Assembly: GCA_964468205.1 (NCBI GenBank)
Contig: CAYXVG010000029.1
Span: forward strand, 1 to 64,000
Length of the DNA: 64,000 nucleotides
Origin: CAWELS01 sp964468205
GTDB taxonomy: Bacteria > Acidobacteriota > Terriglobia > Bryobacterales > Bryobacteraceae
Direction: 5' to 3'
In this document: positions 52,034 to 61,059 of the stretch, one piece after another
How the letters are laid out: each line of letters begins with the position of its first letter
Numbering within the stretch: the stretch's first letter is position 1
Position numbers and translations under genes: made by a program
Notes under the pieces: generated by a model
What the model saw: only the letters and a program-made list of their open reading frames with translations
Told to the model about the DNA's origin: nothing
Databases searched by the model: none

Positions 52034-53263
52034 TCATCCCCACCAAGGCTCGTCTGGCTTCATCTGGCCGCGGATGAAATCCATGTCGAGATCGAGACCG
52101 AGGCCCGGTAGCTCCGGTACCTGCAGTTGTCCGTTCTTCACCTCGTAGGCCGGTGTCGCCATCATCTGCTCGGGCAGGCGCTCCGGCCGGCCGAGGGCGC
52201 TCTCGGTCTTGTAGAAATTGTGGATGGCCCGGGCGAAGTGGCCGCTTGCAGCGCATAGGACGATTGTGCCCACGTTGTGCAGCGCTACCGGTGTCCGCGT
52301 CAAGGCCGCGTAATCGGCGATCTTCTTGACTCCGGTGAATCCGCCGGCAAAAGCAAGGTCGGGATGCACGATGTCGGCTGCCTGGTGGTCGAGGAAAGGG
52401 CGGAATCCCGACACCATCTCCAGCTTCTCGCCGGTGAGGATCGGCACTCGTGTCGCTCGTTTGAGCGCCATCCATCCCTCGGAAAAGGGGACGTTGAGCG
52501 CGTCTTCGTAAAACAGCGGATTCATCGGCTCAACGGCCTTGGCTACGGCGATCGCGCTGGGCGTATCGAATTCATTGTGGCAATGCACCGCGATGTCAAT
52601 CTCATCGCCAACCCCCTCGCGCAGGTTCATGAAGGCGTTATGCACATTCCGGAGCTGCTGATTGCCCAGGGTGTTCGCGTAACGGGCGACGCGGACGCCG
52701 GCAATGCGGTCGATGCCGATCTTGAAGGCGTTGAACTGTTCATCGGCGGAGCGGATTCTCGCGGCCCACTCGCGGCAGTTCGCCTTGTCGAGCGGGTCTT
52801 TCAAGCCGACGCCGTGGGAATACATGGGAACCTCGTCGCGAAACGGTCCCCCCAGAAGCTTGTAGACCGGCATTCCGGTTACCTTTCCGGCAATGTCCCA
52901 CAACGCCATGTCGATTCCGCTGATGGTCGGAATGTGCGCCATGTAGGTGTGCATGATCGTGGACATGTTATGGAAGTGCCGTTCGATGGAAAGCGGATCC
53001 TGCCCTTCGATCCGTGGCCGCATCGTTTCGATTCGCGCCCGCGCCATGGGGCCGCTCGAACCCGCTTCGCCATAACCCGTTACCCCGCCGTCAGTTTCGA
53101 TCTTAATCAACGTGTTGTTGGCTCCAAAGCGCAACTGCATCGCCTTGATGCCGGTGATCTTGAGCTGCTTCTCGTACGGGGCGGCGATCGCCCGGTAACG
53201 GGCGAGCCAAGCGCCGGCCGGCACGGCGGCCGCGATCCGGAAAAGATCTCTTCGAGTTATCAT
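52034..53263 (-). CDS. Tat-exported enolase-superfamily enzyme (MR/MLE-like)
   Basis: A 409-residue protein with a twin-arginine signal (MITRRDLFRIAAAVPAGAWLA). Motifs of the C-terminal barrel include FKIGIDRIAGVRVARY, LFYEDALNVP and LTGEKLEMVSGF, with HNVGT near the end. At the first metal ligand, where relatives have D-x-N/H, this protein reads AVHCHNEFD, so the Asp is replaced by His. It may be a subgroup with altered metal binding. Acid-sugar dehydratase or racemase is the best general guess. Confidence 0.85.
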   Translation of the reverse strand: MITRRDLFRIAAAVPAGAWLARYRAIAAPYEKQLKITGIKAMQLRFGANNTLIKIETDGGVTGYGEAGSSGPMARARIETMRPRIEGQDPLSIERHFHNMSTIMHTYMAHIPTISGIDMALWDIAGKVTGMPVYKLLGGPFRDEVPMYSHGVGLKDPLDKANCREWAARIRSADEQFNAFKIGIDRIAGVRVARYANTLGNQQLRNVHNAFMNLREGVGDEIDIAVHCHNEFDTPSAIAVAKAVEPMNPLFYEDALNVPFSEGWMALKRATRVPILTGEKLEMVSGFRPFLDHQAADIVHPDLAFAGGFTGVKKIADYAALTRTPVALHNVGTIVLCAASGHFARAIHNFYKTESALGRPERLPEQMMATPAYEVKNGQLQVPELPGLGLDLDMDFIRGQMKPDEPWWG

Positions 53264-53332
53264 GTCGATACTCCTGTCGTCATATCCTAACGTTTGTCCC
53301 GTTCGACTGGCGGCAGGTCATCCCGCCTCAGT

Positions 53333-53388
53333 CCTGTCAAGAGACGTCGAGCCGGGCGCCCGCCCCAGCCTGTCAAGCGCCGTCTAGC
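53333..53388. repeat. Imperfect 20-bp direct repeat, 36-bp period
   Basis: CCTGTCAAG(A/C)G(A/C)CGTC(G/T)AGC occurs at 53333-53352 and 53369-53388, matching at 17 of 20 positions. The second copy spans the stop of the superoxide-reductase-like gene. It may be a tandem-duplication remnant. Confidence 0.45.
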
Positions 53389-53842
53389 TGACCGTCACTT
53401 CTTCCATCCAGATTCCGTGAATGTTACATCTCTCATGCGCCACCAGCTTCGCCGGGACCGAGGACAGCTCGAAGGTTGCCACGGCTTTCTCCGCTCTGGC
53501 CTGGAACTCCTGCTGTCCCAGAACGTTACCTTCGCCATCCATGAGCTTGATCCACTCGATGTAGTGCGGTATCTCCGCATCCATCACATGATTAACGGTC
53601 ACGGTCACCTTCAATCCGCCATCGGTCTTTTCGTACTCGATCACCGGGACGTGGCCCGACTCCTTGCCCTCCCATGCGCCGGGATCGTCCTTCGTGAACA
53701 CCGGCTCCTCCGCCTTCGAAGGGGCTTCCGCGGCCTCTTCCGTGGCCGCCGGCTCCTGGCCGGCCTTACAACCACTGAAGAGAACGGCAATGGAGCCGCC
53801 CGCCATCCCCGCCAAGAACGCCAGAAAACGATTCCGTGTCAT
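53384..53842 (-). CDS. Exported superoxide-reductase-like (desulfoferrodoxin/neelaredoxin) protein
   Basis: A 152-residue protein. A signal sequence ends in LFSGC (Cys25), a probable though not perfect lipobox, followed by an Ala/Glu linker. Residues 60-152 match the superoxide reductase fold: GHVPVIEYE (His64), VNHVMDAEIPHYIEWI (His85, His93) and ERCNIHGIW (Cys139, His142), giving the five ligands of the His4Cys iron centre. The Glu-Lys just before the first His in desulfoferrodoxin is replaced here by Ser62-Gly63, which could alter catalysis. Predicted site is periplasmic membrane-anchored; such placement could protect against extracytoplasmic superoxide. Confidence 0.82.
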   Translation of the reverse strand: MTRNRFLAFLAGMAGGSIAVLFSGCKAGQEPAATEEAAEAPSKAEEPVFTKDDPGAWEGKESGHVPVIEYEKTDGGLKVTVTVNHVMDAEIPHYIEWIKLMDGEGNVLGQQEFQARAEKAVATFELSSVPAKLVAHERCNIHGIWMEEVTVS

Positions 53843-53965
53843 ATGTTGTCCCTCACTCCGTTTCAGATCTGGAAATAGGATTTGATATCCGTTCGCAATT
53901 CTACTCCAGATGGCAGCCGCGGGAAAGGCCGCTTTTCGGCTCCATTACAGAGAAGACCGCCGGCC

Positions 53966-55267
53966 TCACACCGCGCGGCGGACCGTGGTTTCGCTGGAGC
54001 GCGGCTCGTGCTGGCTCCAAAAGTTGGCCAGCGTGGACGCCGCGATGTTCATCCAGGTTCCGAAGATCAGGGGCGCCAGCGCCGCGGCTTGGCTTTGCAG
54101 TACATCGTAGGCGAGCCCCACGCCCAAGCCGGCGTTCTTCAGCCCGACTTCGATCGTGATGGCGCGGGTGTCCGCGTCAGTGAGGCGGAGCGCTTTCGAA
54201 GCTCCCCAACCAAGCAACAGCCCCAGCGTGTTGTGAGCGATGGTGGCGGCAAAGAGGGCTGGGCCGATGGTCAGCAGGTTCGGTTTGTTATGCGCGGCCA
54301 CGATGACGATGTAGAGCATGATGGAGGTGAGCGAGAGTTTCGGCAGCACCACCTCCATCCAGTCTTCGGGCCCGTTGTAGCTCGCCACCAGCATCTTGGT
54401 GAGCGAGACGGCGGCCACGGCCCAGGCCACCAGCACCAGGCCCGACTGCAGCGACTGCGCCACCGCCGGGAAGGGGACGAACACCAAAGCCAGCCCGCCC
54501 AGGAAGCAGAATGCGGCGAGGGCCATCAGGTTGGACGCAACCCGGAACCAAGCCAGGTTCCCGTACAGGATTTTGTTGCACATCAGCCCCGCGCCTACCG
54601 GCACGAAAATCATGTTCACGATGCTGATCATCATTCCGAGCACGTTGACCTCGATCAGCTCTCCGGCCAGCAGCTTCATCAGCGGCGGAGTGACGAACGG
54701 GGACATGATGGTCGCCAGAGTGGTGATGCTCATCGAGAGCACGAGATTCCCCTTGGCCAGGTACGTCATCACGTTCGACGCCACGCCGCCGGGGCAGACG
54801 CCGATCAGGATGACGCCGGCCGCTACCTCCGCCGGGAACCGGTAGACGTTGATGATGATGACCGCGGCGAGGGGCATCAGAACATAGACAAGCGCCGTGC
54901 CGAGAAAAATCTTCAGCGGATTGCGGAACTCGCGGGCGAAGTCGCCCAGGTTGAGCTTCGTGCCCATCCCGAACATGATGAGCTGGATCGACGGTACGAT
55001 CAGGACCTTCGTGTCGAATCCCCAGTCGGTGAAGATCTCCGGGTAGAAGAGGGCGAAGGCGACCCAGGCGAAGATCTGAAAGGTGAAGGACAGGCCCTTC
55101 AGTTTCGCGGTGAAGCTGACGCAGTACGCGAAGGCGTAGAACATCAGGAAAAGCACCAGCCCCGAAACGGGCAAGCCGGCGTTTCCCGATGCGGCCAGCA
55201 ACGTCTCGGCAATCAGGAGAAGCGCCGCGATGCCCAAGTACATCCGGCTGCTGCTTTGTTCGGTCAT
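53966..55267 (-). CDS. Bile acid:sodium symporter (BASS) family transporter
   Basis: A 433-residue membrane protein with about nine or ten helices. Motifs typical of the family are FGMGTKLNLGDFAREF, ILIGVCPGGVASNVMTYLAKGN, and EVGLKNAGLGVGLAYDV. It probably couples sodium entry to uptake of an organic anion. The substrate is not known. It precedes (on the minus strand) the superoxide-reductase-like gene by about 120 bp. Confidence 0.9.
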   Translation of the reverse strand: MTEQSSSRMYLGIAALLLIAETLLAASGNAGLPVSGLVLFLMFYAFAYCVSFTAKLKGLSFTFQIFAWVAFALFYPEIFTDWGFDTKVLIVPSIQLIMFGMGTKLNLGDFAREFRNPLKIFLGTALVYVLMPLAAVIIINVYRFPAEVAAGVILIGVCPGGVASNVMTYLAKGNLVLSMSITTLATIMSPFVTPPLMKLLAGELIEVNVLGMMISIVNMIFVPVGAGLMCNKILYGNLAWFRVASNLMALAAFCFLGGLALVFVPFPAVAQSLQSGLVLVAWAVAAVSLTKMLVASYNGPEDWMEVVLPKLSLTSIMLYIVIVAAHNKPNLLTIGPALFAATIAHNTLGLLLGWGASKALRLTDADTRAITIEVGLKNAGLGVGLAYDVLQSQAAALAPLIFGTWMNIAASTLANFWSQHEPRSSETTVRRAV

Positions 55268-55329
55268 TGCACCCCCCTTGGCCTCAATGCTGAATCAGGC
55301 ATGGTGTCGCGAACCCGTGTGGCCGGGGT

Positions 55330-56553
55330 TTACGAAGCGACAGCCTCCTTGCCGGTCCACCGGTAGCTTTTCCCGGTGCGGATGGCGAGTACGCCAAGCA
55401 GCAGTGGAAGAGTGGAGTAAACCCCCGTTTCCATATCCGTAAGAGGCTTCTCCCGCGACTTCACGCAGTCGAGAAAATTACGCACATGCGCCCGGTCCGC
55501 GGGCTGGCCGTGATGGCGGAAAGTGATGTTCGCGTTCTCATGGGCTGGCAGCGGGGCCGGCTCCCCGCGCCGCGCCCGCCGCGGGGTCGCCTTGTACGTG
55601 TAGCTGCTGCGGTTCACATGCAGGGATCCGTCGCTTCCGTAGAAGTAATTGCCGCTCGTCGCGTCAAACTCCGCATTCGGCATGTAGCCGTTGGTGAACG
55701 ACATGATGAAGCGGTCGTACTGCCAGCTAATCATGAAGGAGTCCGGAAGCTGGTCCTTCTCGGGAACATCGGCCACGACGTATTGCGCCGAAGCGGTCAC
55801 CGTTAGGGGCTCACGCGCGTGCAGGTACCAGTGGACGACATCGCCGATATGCACGCCCTGGTCGGTGACGATTCCTCCCGCGTAGTCGTAAAAAGCGCGC
55901 CAGAAACGATGGCGGCCGCGCGTGTAGCCATGCCGCGGCGCTGGTCCCTGGAAGAGCTCCCAGTCCAGGTCCGCCGGCGGATCCGTCGGTTCCTCGTGAG
56001 GCGTATTGTAGCTTCCCCGCCAATGCAGCGCGGCGTGATAGATGGCGCCGAACTTGCCTTCGTGCACCATCTTGGCGCAGCGCTGGAAGTGGTCCCAACT
56101 GCGCTGCTGCAAGCCCACCTGGACGACGCGTTTGTACTGATTCGCCGCGTCGATCATGGAGAAGCCTTCCGCGATATGGCGGCAGGCCGGCTTCTCCACA
56201 TACACGTCCTTGCCTGCCCGGCACGCTTCAATCATCATCGCGGCGTGCCAGTGGTCCGGAGTGGCGACGAGCACGACATCAATGTCATTGCGCTCGAGCA
56301 CCTGGCGGTAGTCGACGCAGGTCTCCACCTTGCCGGGCAACTTCTCCGCGGTCTCGTCGCGCCGCGGCTGGTATGCGTCGCACAGAATGGCTACCTGGCA
56401 ATCGTCGTTGCCGGCGAGCACCGTCGCCATGTAGCTGCCGCGAGTGCCCGTGCCGATTACCCCGGCGCGGATTCTGTCGTTGGCTCCAAAGGCTGACCGG
56501 GACATGGCGGCGGTCAGCCCGGATCCGATTAGAAACGAACGTCTGTTCATCAT
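55330..56553 (-). CDS. Tat-exported Gfo/Idh/MocA-family oxidoreductase
   Basis: Starting at ATG 56553 gives 407 residues; a second ATG follows at once and AGGAGTCC lies upstream. The signal MMNRRSFLIGSGLTAAM is of twin-arginine type. The Rossmann motif is AGVIGTGTRGSYM, the catalytic-lysine motif YVEKPAC, and the C-terminal domain includes VVQVGLQQRSWDHFQ and TDQGVHIGDVVHWYL. Sugar-processing is likely. It is about 60 bp after the BASS gene's start, same strand. Confidence 0.9.
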   Translation of the reverse strand: MMNRRSFLIGSGLTAAMSRSAFGANDRIRAGVIGTGTRGSYMATVLAGNDDCQVAILCDAYQPRRDETAEKLPGKVETCVDYRQVLERNDIDVVLVATPDHWHAAMMIEACRAGKDVYVEKPACRHIAEGFSMIDAANQYKRVVQVGLQQRSWDHFQRCAKMVHEGKFGAIYHAALHWRGSYNTPHEEPTDPPADLDWELFQGPAPRHGYTRGRHRFWRAFYDYAGGIVTDQGVHIGDVVHWYLHAREPLTVTASAQYVVADVPEKDQLPDSFMISWQYDRFIMSFTNGYMPNAEFDATSGNYFYGSDGSLHVNRSSYTYKATPRRARRGEPAPLPAHENANITFRHHGQPADRAHVRNFLDCVKSREKPLTDMETGVYSTLPLLLGVLAIRTGKSYRWTGKEAVAS

Positions 56554-56657
56554 TGTTATGCAGGACTCCTGGTTGCGATACCTCGAAAACCTATCACGGT
56601 CCGCGCCGGGGTACAACTGCGCGTCGGGCTGTGCACGGCTCAGTATACTCGTAGCTG

Positions 56658-58640
56658 ATGTCGCGCATGACGCCGCCGCTCATGAGAATTGATTCGAGGT
56701 CCGCCCGCGTGCTGGCCGTCTTTCTTGCCGCCGCCCCGGCCTCTTTGGGCGCCGATGCGCCAGGGCGGCTCGAGTACAATAATCCCGGCCTCACCGTGGA
56801 CCTCGGCGTGGGGCTCTGGGCCCAGCCTTTCCCGTTCGACTACGATGGCGACGGCGACCTCGACCTGGTGGTGTTGAGCGGCGGAAAGCCCGATGCGGGC
56901 ATCTATTACTTCGAAAACACCGGGTGCCAAGGCGAACCCTGCAAGATGCCCGTTTTCGAGCCGCCCGTCCGGAAGCCCGGGTACCAGAGGAACGCTCAGA
57001 TCTCCATTCTGGAAGATGGATACCGCATTCTGACGCCCGGCCGGGAGCACCCGCTTTTTCTCGATCGCGGCCTCGACGATGGGGCTCCGCTGCCGCTCGC
57101 AACCAGCGATGTCCACACCGCCAGCGGGCGGATACGCGCAGACCAATGGCGCTATGCAGACTATGACGGCGACGAGGATCTCGACCTGATTATCGGAATC
57201 GGCGACTGGACCAGCTACGGATGGGACGACGCCTACAATGATCAGGGCGAGTGGACCAACGGCCCGCTCCATGGGTACGTCTATCTCGTTCGCAACGAAG
57301 GGACAAATGACGCACCCCGATATGCCGCGCCCGGGAAAGTACTCGCCGGCGGGAAACCGGTCGATGTCTACGGCATGCCGAGTCCGAACTTCGCCGATTT
57401 CGACGGCGACGGCGATCTGGATTTGATTTGCGGTGAATTCCTCGACGGTTTCACCTATTTCCGGAACATTGGTTCGCGCGAGCAGCCTGTTTACGAAGAG
57501 GGGCGCCGGTTGCCGGTCGCCATGGATCTCGAAATGATCACCCCCGTGGCCGTGGATTGGGACAGTGACGGCGACCCCGATCTGATCTGCGGAGACGAAG
57601 ACGGCCGCGTCGCCTTCATCGAGAACACCGGAGTGGGCGACGGTGATATCCCGCTGTTTCATCCGCCGCGTTACTTCCGCCAGAAAGCGGACGAAGTGAA
57701 GTTCGGCGCGCTGGTCACCCCTGCCAGCGTCGATTGGGACGGCGACGGCGACGAAGATCTGATTTGCGGTAATTCGGCCGGCTACATCGGCTTCATCGAA
57801 AATCTGGACGGCGGCAACCCGCCCCGGTGGGGCGCGCCTGTCAAGTTGCGGGCTGACGGCGTTCCCATCCGGATTCAGGCCGGCGCGAACGGCTCCATTC
57901 AGGGCCCCGCCGAAGCCAAGTGGGGCTACACGACCCTCACCGCGGCCGATTGGGACGCGGACGGGCTGCCCGACCTTGTGGTGAACTCCATCTGGGGCAG
58001 AATTGTCTGGTTCCGGAACATCGGCACACGTTCGCGGCCGCGGCTTGCGGCGGCCCGCCCGGTGCTCGTCGACTGGGGAGGGGCGCCGCGCTCGCCGGAA
58101 TGGAACTGGTGGAGACCGGCTGCTGACGAACTGGTCACGCAGTGGCGCACCACTCCCGTGGCAGCGGACTGGAACAATGACGGACTCGCCGATCTGATCG
58201 TGCTGGACCATGAAGGCTATCTGGCGCTATTTGAGCGGCGAGCGGACGGATTGCTAGAGCCTGGCCGCCGCGTTTTCACCGGCGAGGGCGGAGCTGAGTT
58301 CAAGGGAAGGCATGAACCGGTTTCCTCGGGCCCTGGGCTTCTTCGTCTCAACACGGGCCGCGCGGGGAGGAGCGGCCGCCGCAAGCTCTGTCTCGCCGAT
58401 TGGGACGGCGACGGCAGACCGGACCTGATGGTGAACAGCGTTAGTATCAACTTCCTACGAAATCTTGGGGATGGGCGCTTTCGGGACATGGGACCGGTGA
58501 CCTCCCTGGAGTTGGCCGGACACACCACCAGTCCCACCACGGTGGATTGGGATGGCGATGGAGCACGCGGCCTGCTGATAGGAGCCGAGGACGGCTTCCT
58601 CTATTACGTACCGAATCCGAACGGAGGCGCCCGGCGATGA
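56658..58640 (+). CDS. Secreted FG-GAP/VCBS repeat protein
   Basis: A 660-residue protein with a signal peptide (RVLAVFLAAAPASLGADA). Nine calcium-loop repeats of the form D-x-D-x-D-G-x-x-D are visible, for example DYDGDGDLDLVV, DFDGDGDLDLIC, DWDGDGDEDLIC and DWDGDGRPDLMV, predicting a beta-propeller. No catalytic motif is seen. The TGA overlaps the ATG of the next gene, a sulfatase (ATGA at 58637-58640), so they are one operon; it may bind the substrate polysaccharide or accompany the sulfatase outside the cell. Confidence 0.88.
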   Translation: MSRMTPPLMRIDSRSARVLAVFLAAAPASLGADAPGRLEYNNPGLTVDLGVGLWAQPFPFDYDGDGDLDLVVLSGGKPDAGIYYFENTGCQGEPCKMPVFEPPVRKPGYQRNAQISILEDGYRILTPGREHPLFLDRGLDDGAPLPLATSDVHTASGRIRADQWRYADYDGDEDLDLIIGIGDWTSYGWDDAYNDQGEWTNGPLHGYVYLVRNEGTNDAPRYAAPGKVLAGGKPVDVYGMPSPNFADFDGDGDLDLICGEFLDGFTYFRNIGSREQPVYEEGRRLPVAMDLEMITPVAVDWDSDGDPDLICGDEDGRVAFIENTGVGDGDIPLFHPPRYFRQKADEVKFGALVTPASVDWDGDGDEDLICGNSAGYIGFIENLDGGNPPRWGAPVKLRADGVPIRIQAGANGSIQGPAEAKWGYTTLTAADWDADGLPDLVVNSIWGRIVWFRNIGTRSRPRLAAARPVLVDWGGAPRSPEWNWWRPAADELVTQWRTTPVAADWNNDGLADLIVLDHEGYLALFERRADGLLEPGRRVFTGEGGAEFKGRHEPVSSGPGLLRLNTGRAGRSGRRKLCLADWDGDGRPDLMVNSVSINFLRNLGDGRFRDMGPVTSLELAGHTTSPTTVDWDGDGARGLLIGAEDGFLYYVPNPNGGARR

Positions 58641-60088
58641 AGAGGTTCCCTGTTGCCACTCGTGCTCTGGCCGCTCTCGGAGCCGTGATGCTCTTTGCCG
58701 GCGCCGCGCCAGCCGCGGCCCCGAACATCCTGCTGATCCTGGCAGACGACATGGCCTGGTCTGACCTCGGCTGCTACGGCAGCGCGGCGTGTGAGACGCC
58801 GCGGCTTGACCGGTTGGCGGCGGAGGGCATGCGTTTCACTGACGCCTATGCCGCCGCGCCGCTTTGCTCACCCTCGCGAGCCGCTCTGCTGACGGGAAAG
58901 TCTCCGGCCCGCCTCGGGTTCGAGTTTGTCACCAAATGGGAGACGGATCGCCCGATTCAATGGCCGGAGCACAAGGTGAAGCCGCCGCCCTACAAGCTCA
59001 ATCTGCCACTCGATGAATTGACCATCGCCGAACTGCTCGGCGATGCCGGCTACGAGACGGGGCTGGTGGGCAAGTGGCACCTGAACTCCCATCACGAGTT
59101 CTATAACGGTTGGTCGCCGATCTTCGGACCGCGGCACCAGGGTTTCCAGTATGCCGTGGAGACTTTCGGCTCCCACCCGTGGGGTTACCGGGGCGTCGAA
59201 GAGCCGTCCTTCGACGACTTTCCGCGGGGAACCTACGCACCCGACGATCTGACTGATGCCGCCATCCGGTTTCTCGACAAGCGGGACCGGGGCAGGCCCT
59301 TCCTCCTGTTTGTTTCGCACTATTACGTGCATACGCCGGTGAGGTCCCGGGGGAGCTGGCTCGATCGGAAGTACCGGCGGAAGCTCGGAGCCAACGCCCC
59401 CAGAGAACGGGTGCTCTACGGCGGGTTTGTCGAAACGCTGGATCACCACATCGGGCGTCTGCTGGACGCCCTCGATCGCGCCGGCGACACCAGGAATACC
59501 GTGGTTATCTTCACATCCGACAACGGAGGCCATCCGGAATACGCCGTGAACGCGCCGCTGCGGGGCAGCAAGTGGCATCTCTACGAAGGCGGAATCCGCG
59601 CGCCGCTCATCGTCCGCTGGCCCGGCCGGGTGGAGCCGGGGACCACCAACAGCTCTATCGTACTGGGGACGGACATCTTCACAACCATTGCGGAAGTGGC
59701 GGGCGTCTCTCCCCCAGAGTCTCAAGGGCTGGATGGCGTCAGTTTCGTTCCCGCGTTGCGAGGGGAGCCACTGAGGCGCTCCATGCCGGCAGTCTGGCAT
59801 TTCCCCTATTACCACCCGGAGAAAGGCTATCCGGAGCAGGCTGATGAGGCCGGCGTCGGCGATCCGTTCGTTGCCAAAACCCGCCCGCTATCGGCGATTC
59901 GCGAAGGGAAGTACAAACTGCTTTATTTGCACGAGGACGAGTCTGTCGAGCTCTACGACCTTTCGGCCGACATTCGTGAACAACGGAACCTGAGCCGCCG
60001 GCTTCCCGGCAGAGCCACGGAGTTGCGGGCGAGACTGCTTGCTTACCTCGACAGCGTCAATGCGCGTATGCCGGCCCGCCTCCCGTAA
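58637..60088 (+). CDS. Secreted S1-family sulfatase (formylglycine type)
   Basis: A 483-residue enzyme with a signal peptide (RALAALGAVMLFAGAAPAAA). Metal ligands are in ILADDMAWSDLG, and the active-site motif is PLCSPSRAALLTG with Cys77 as the formylglycine precursor (C-S-P-S-R, the most common form). Later motifs are VGKWHLNSHH, VSHYYVHTPV and FTSDNGGHPEY. It is translationally coupled to the FG-GAP gene. Substrate unknown. Confidence 0.94.
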   Translation: MKRFPVATRALAALGAVMLFAGAAPAAAPNILLILADDMAWSDLGCYGSAACETPRLDRLAAEGMRFTDAYAAAPLCSPSRAALLTGKSPARLGFEFVTKWETDRPIQWPEHKVKPPPYKLNLPLDELTIAELLGDAGYETGLVGKWHLNSHHEFYNGWSPIFGPRHQGFQYAVETFGSHPWGYRGVEEPSFDDFPRGTYAPDDLTDAAIRFLDKRDRGRPFLLFVSHYYVHTPVRSRGSWLDRKYRRKLGANAPRERVLYGGFVETLDHHIGRLLDALDRAGDTRNTVVIFTSDNGGHPEYAVNAPLRGSKWHLYEGGIRAPLIVRWPGRVEPGTTNSSIVLGTDIFTTIAEVAGVSPPESQGLDGVSFVPALRGEPLRRSMPAVWHFPYYHPEKGYPEQADEAGVGDPFVAKTRPLSAIREGKYKLLYLHEDESVELYDLSADIREQRNLSRRLPGRATELRARLLAYLDSVNARMPARLP

Positions 60089-60129
60089 CACCAGCGAATC
60101 AGGTATCGTTACCGGGAGGGAGGTCATTG

Positions 60130-60978
60130 ATGATAACCACACGACGTTCGCTTCTGGCGGCCTTCGCGGCCAACACCTTCGCGCTGGCGCAGACACGCGC
60201 GGCGGTGAAACGCTACGTGCGTTTTGAGCAGCAGGGGAAAACGCGCTTTGGGAGGCTGGAGGGCGACGAGATCCGTGAGATTAGCGGCGACTTATTCGGC
60301 GCCCATTTGGAAACGGGGCAGTCCGTGAACCTCGCGGATGTGAAGCTGCGCTACCCGGTGGATCCGCCGAAGGTGCTTGCCGTGGGTCTGAACTACAAAA
60401 GCCATATCGGCGACAACCCCGTTCCCACGAATCCCGAGATCTTCTACAAGCCGGCCAGCGCTCTGCAGGATCCCGGTGGCCCGATCGTGATACCGCCCGG
60501 CTCGAAGGACCTCCACTACGAAGCCGAGTTCGTCATCGTGATGGGCAAGCGCGCCCGCAAAGTTTCCGCCGGCGAGGCGCCGGGCTGCATTCTCGGCTAT
60601 ACCTGCGGCAATGACGTCTCGGACCGCAACTGGCAGAACGGCACCGTGGACAAGAAGCCGGATCTGCAATGGTGGCGCGCCAAGGGTTCGGATACGTTTG
60701 CGCCCCTCGGCCCGTGCATCGCGGTGGGCCTGGATTACTCCAAGTCGCGCATCCGATTGCGGCTGAACGGCGAGGTAAAACAGGACCAATTGGTGAGCGA
60801 TCTGCTGTTCGGACCGCCGGAGATCGTCAGCTTCGTCAGCCGGTACGTTACGCTCGAACCCGGCGACGTGATTTACACCGGCACGCCCGGCAGGACCAGC
60901 GCCATGAAACCCGGCGACACTGTGGAGGTGGAGATCGACGGCATCGGGGTGCTGCGCAACCCGGTGGTAGCGGGATAG
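60130..60978 (+). CDS. Exported fumarylacetoacetate hydrolase (FAH) family protein
   Basis: A 282-residue protein from ATG 60130 (a TTG sits just before it; GGGAGGGAGG lies upstream). The N-terminus ITTRRSLLAAFAANTFALAQ resembles a twin-arginine signal. The FAH domain follows: VLAVGLNYKSHIGD, LHYEAEFVIVMGKRAR, LGYTCGNDVSDRNWQ and GDVIYTGTPGRTSAM, which include the Glu/Asp metal ligands. It could be a hydrolase, decarboxylase or isomerase of diketo-acids. FAH proteins are normally cytoplasmic. Confidence 0.88.
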   Translation: MITTRRSLLAAFAANTFALAQTRAAVKRYVRFEQQGKTRFGRLEGDEIREISGDLFGAHLETGQSVNLADVKLRYPVDPPKVLAVGLNYKSHIGDNPVPTNPEIFYKPASALQDPGGPIVIPPGSKDLHYEAEFVIVMGKRARKVSAGEAPGCILGYTCGNDVSDRNWQNGTVDKKPDLQWWRAKGSDTFAPLGPCIAVGLDYSKSRIRLRLNGEVKQDQLVSDLLFGPPEIVSFVSRYVTLEPGDVIYTGTPGRTSAMKPGDTVEVEIDGIGVLRNPVVAG

Positions 60979-61005
60979 AAGACTCCTCCGGGCATTCAAA
61001 AAGAA

Positions 61006-61038
61006 GGGCCAGAGCGCGTGTTTGACACGCTCCGGCCC
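61006..61038 (-). terminator. Rho-independent terminator of the TonB-dependent receptor gene
   Basis: An imperfect stem: inner GCGTGT/ACACGC (61016-61021, 61025-61030) with a three-base loop, and outer GGGCC/GGCCC. Read on the minus strand it is followed by CTTCTTTTTGAA, a U-rich run. It lies 22 bp past the receptor stop. Confidence 0.7.
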
Positions 61039-61059
61039 AGAGAACAACAGAAGGCAAAC

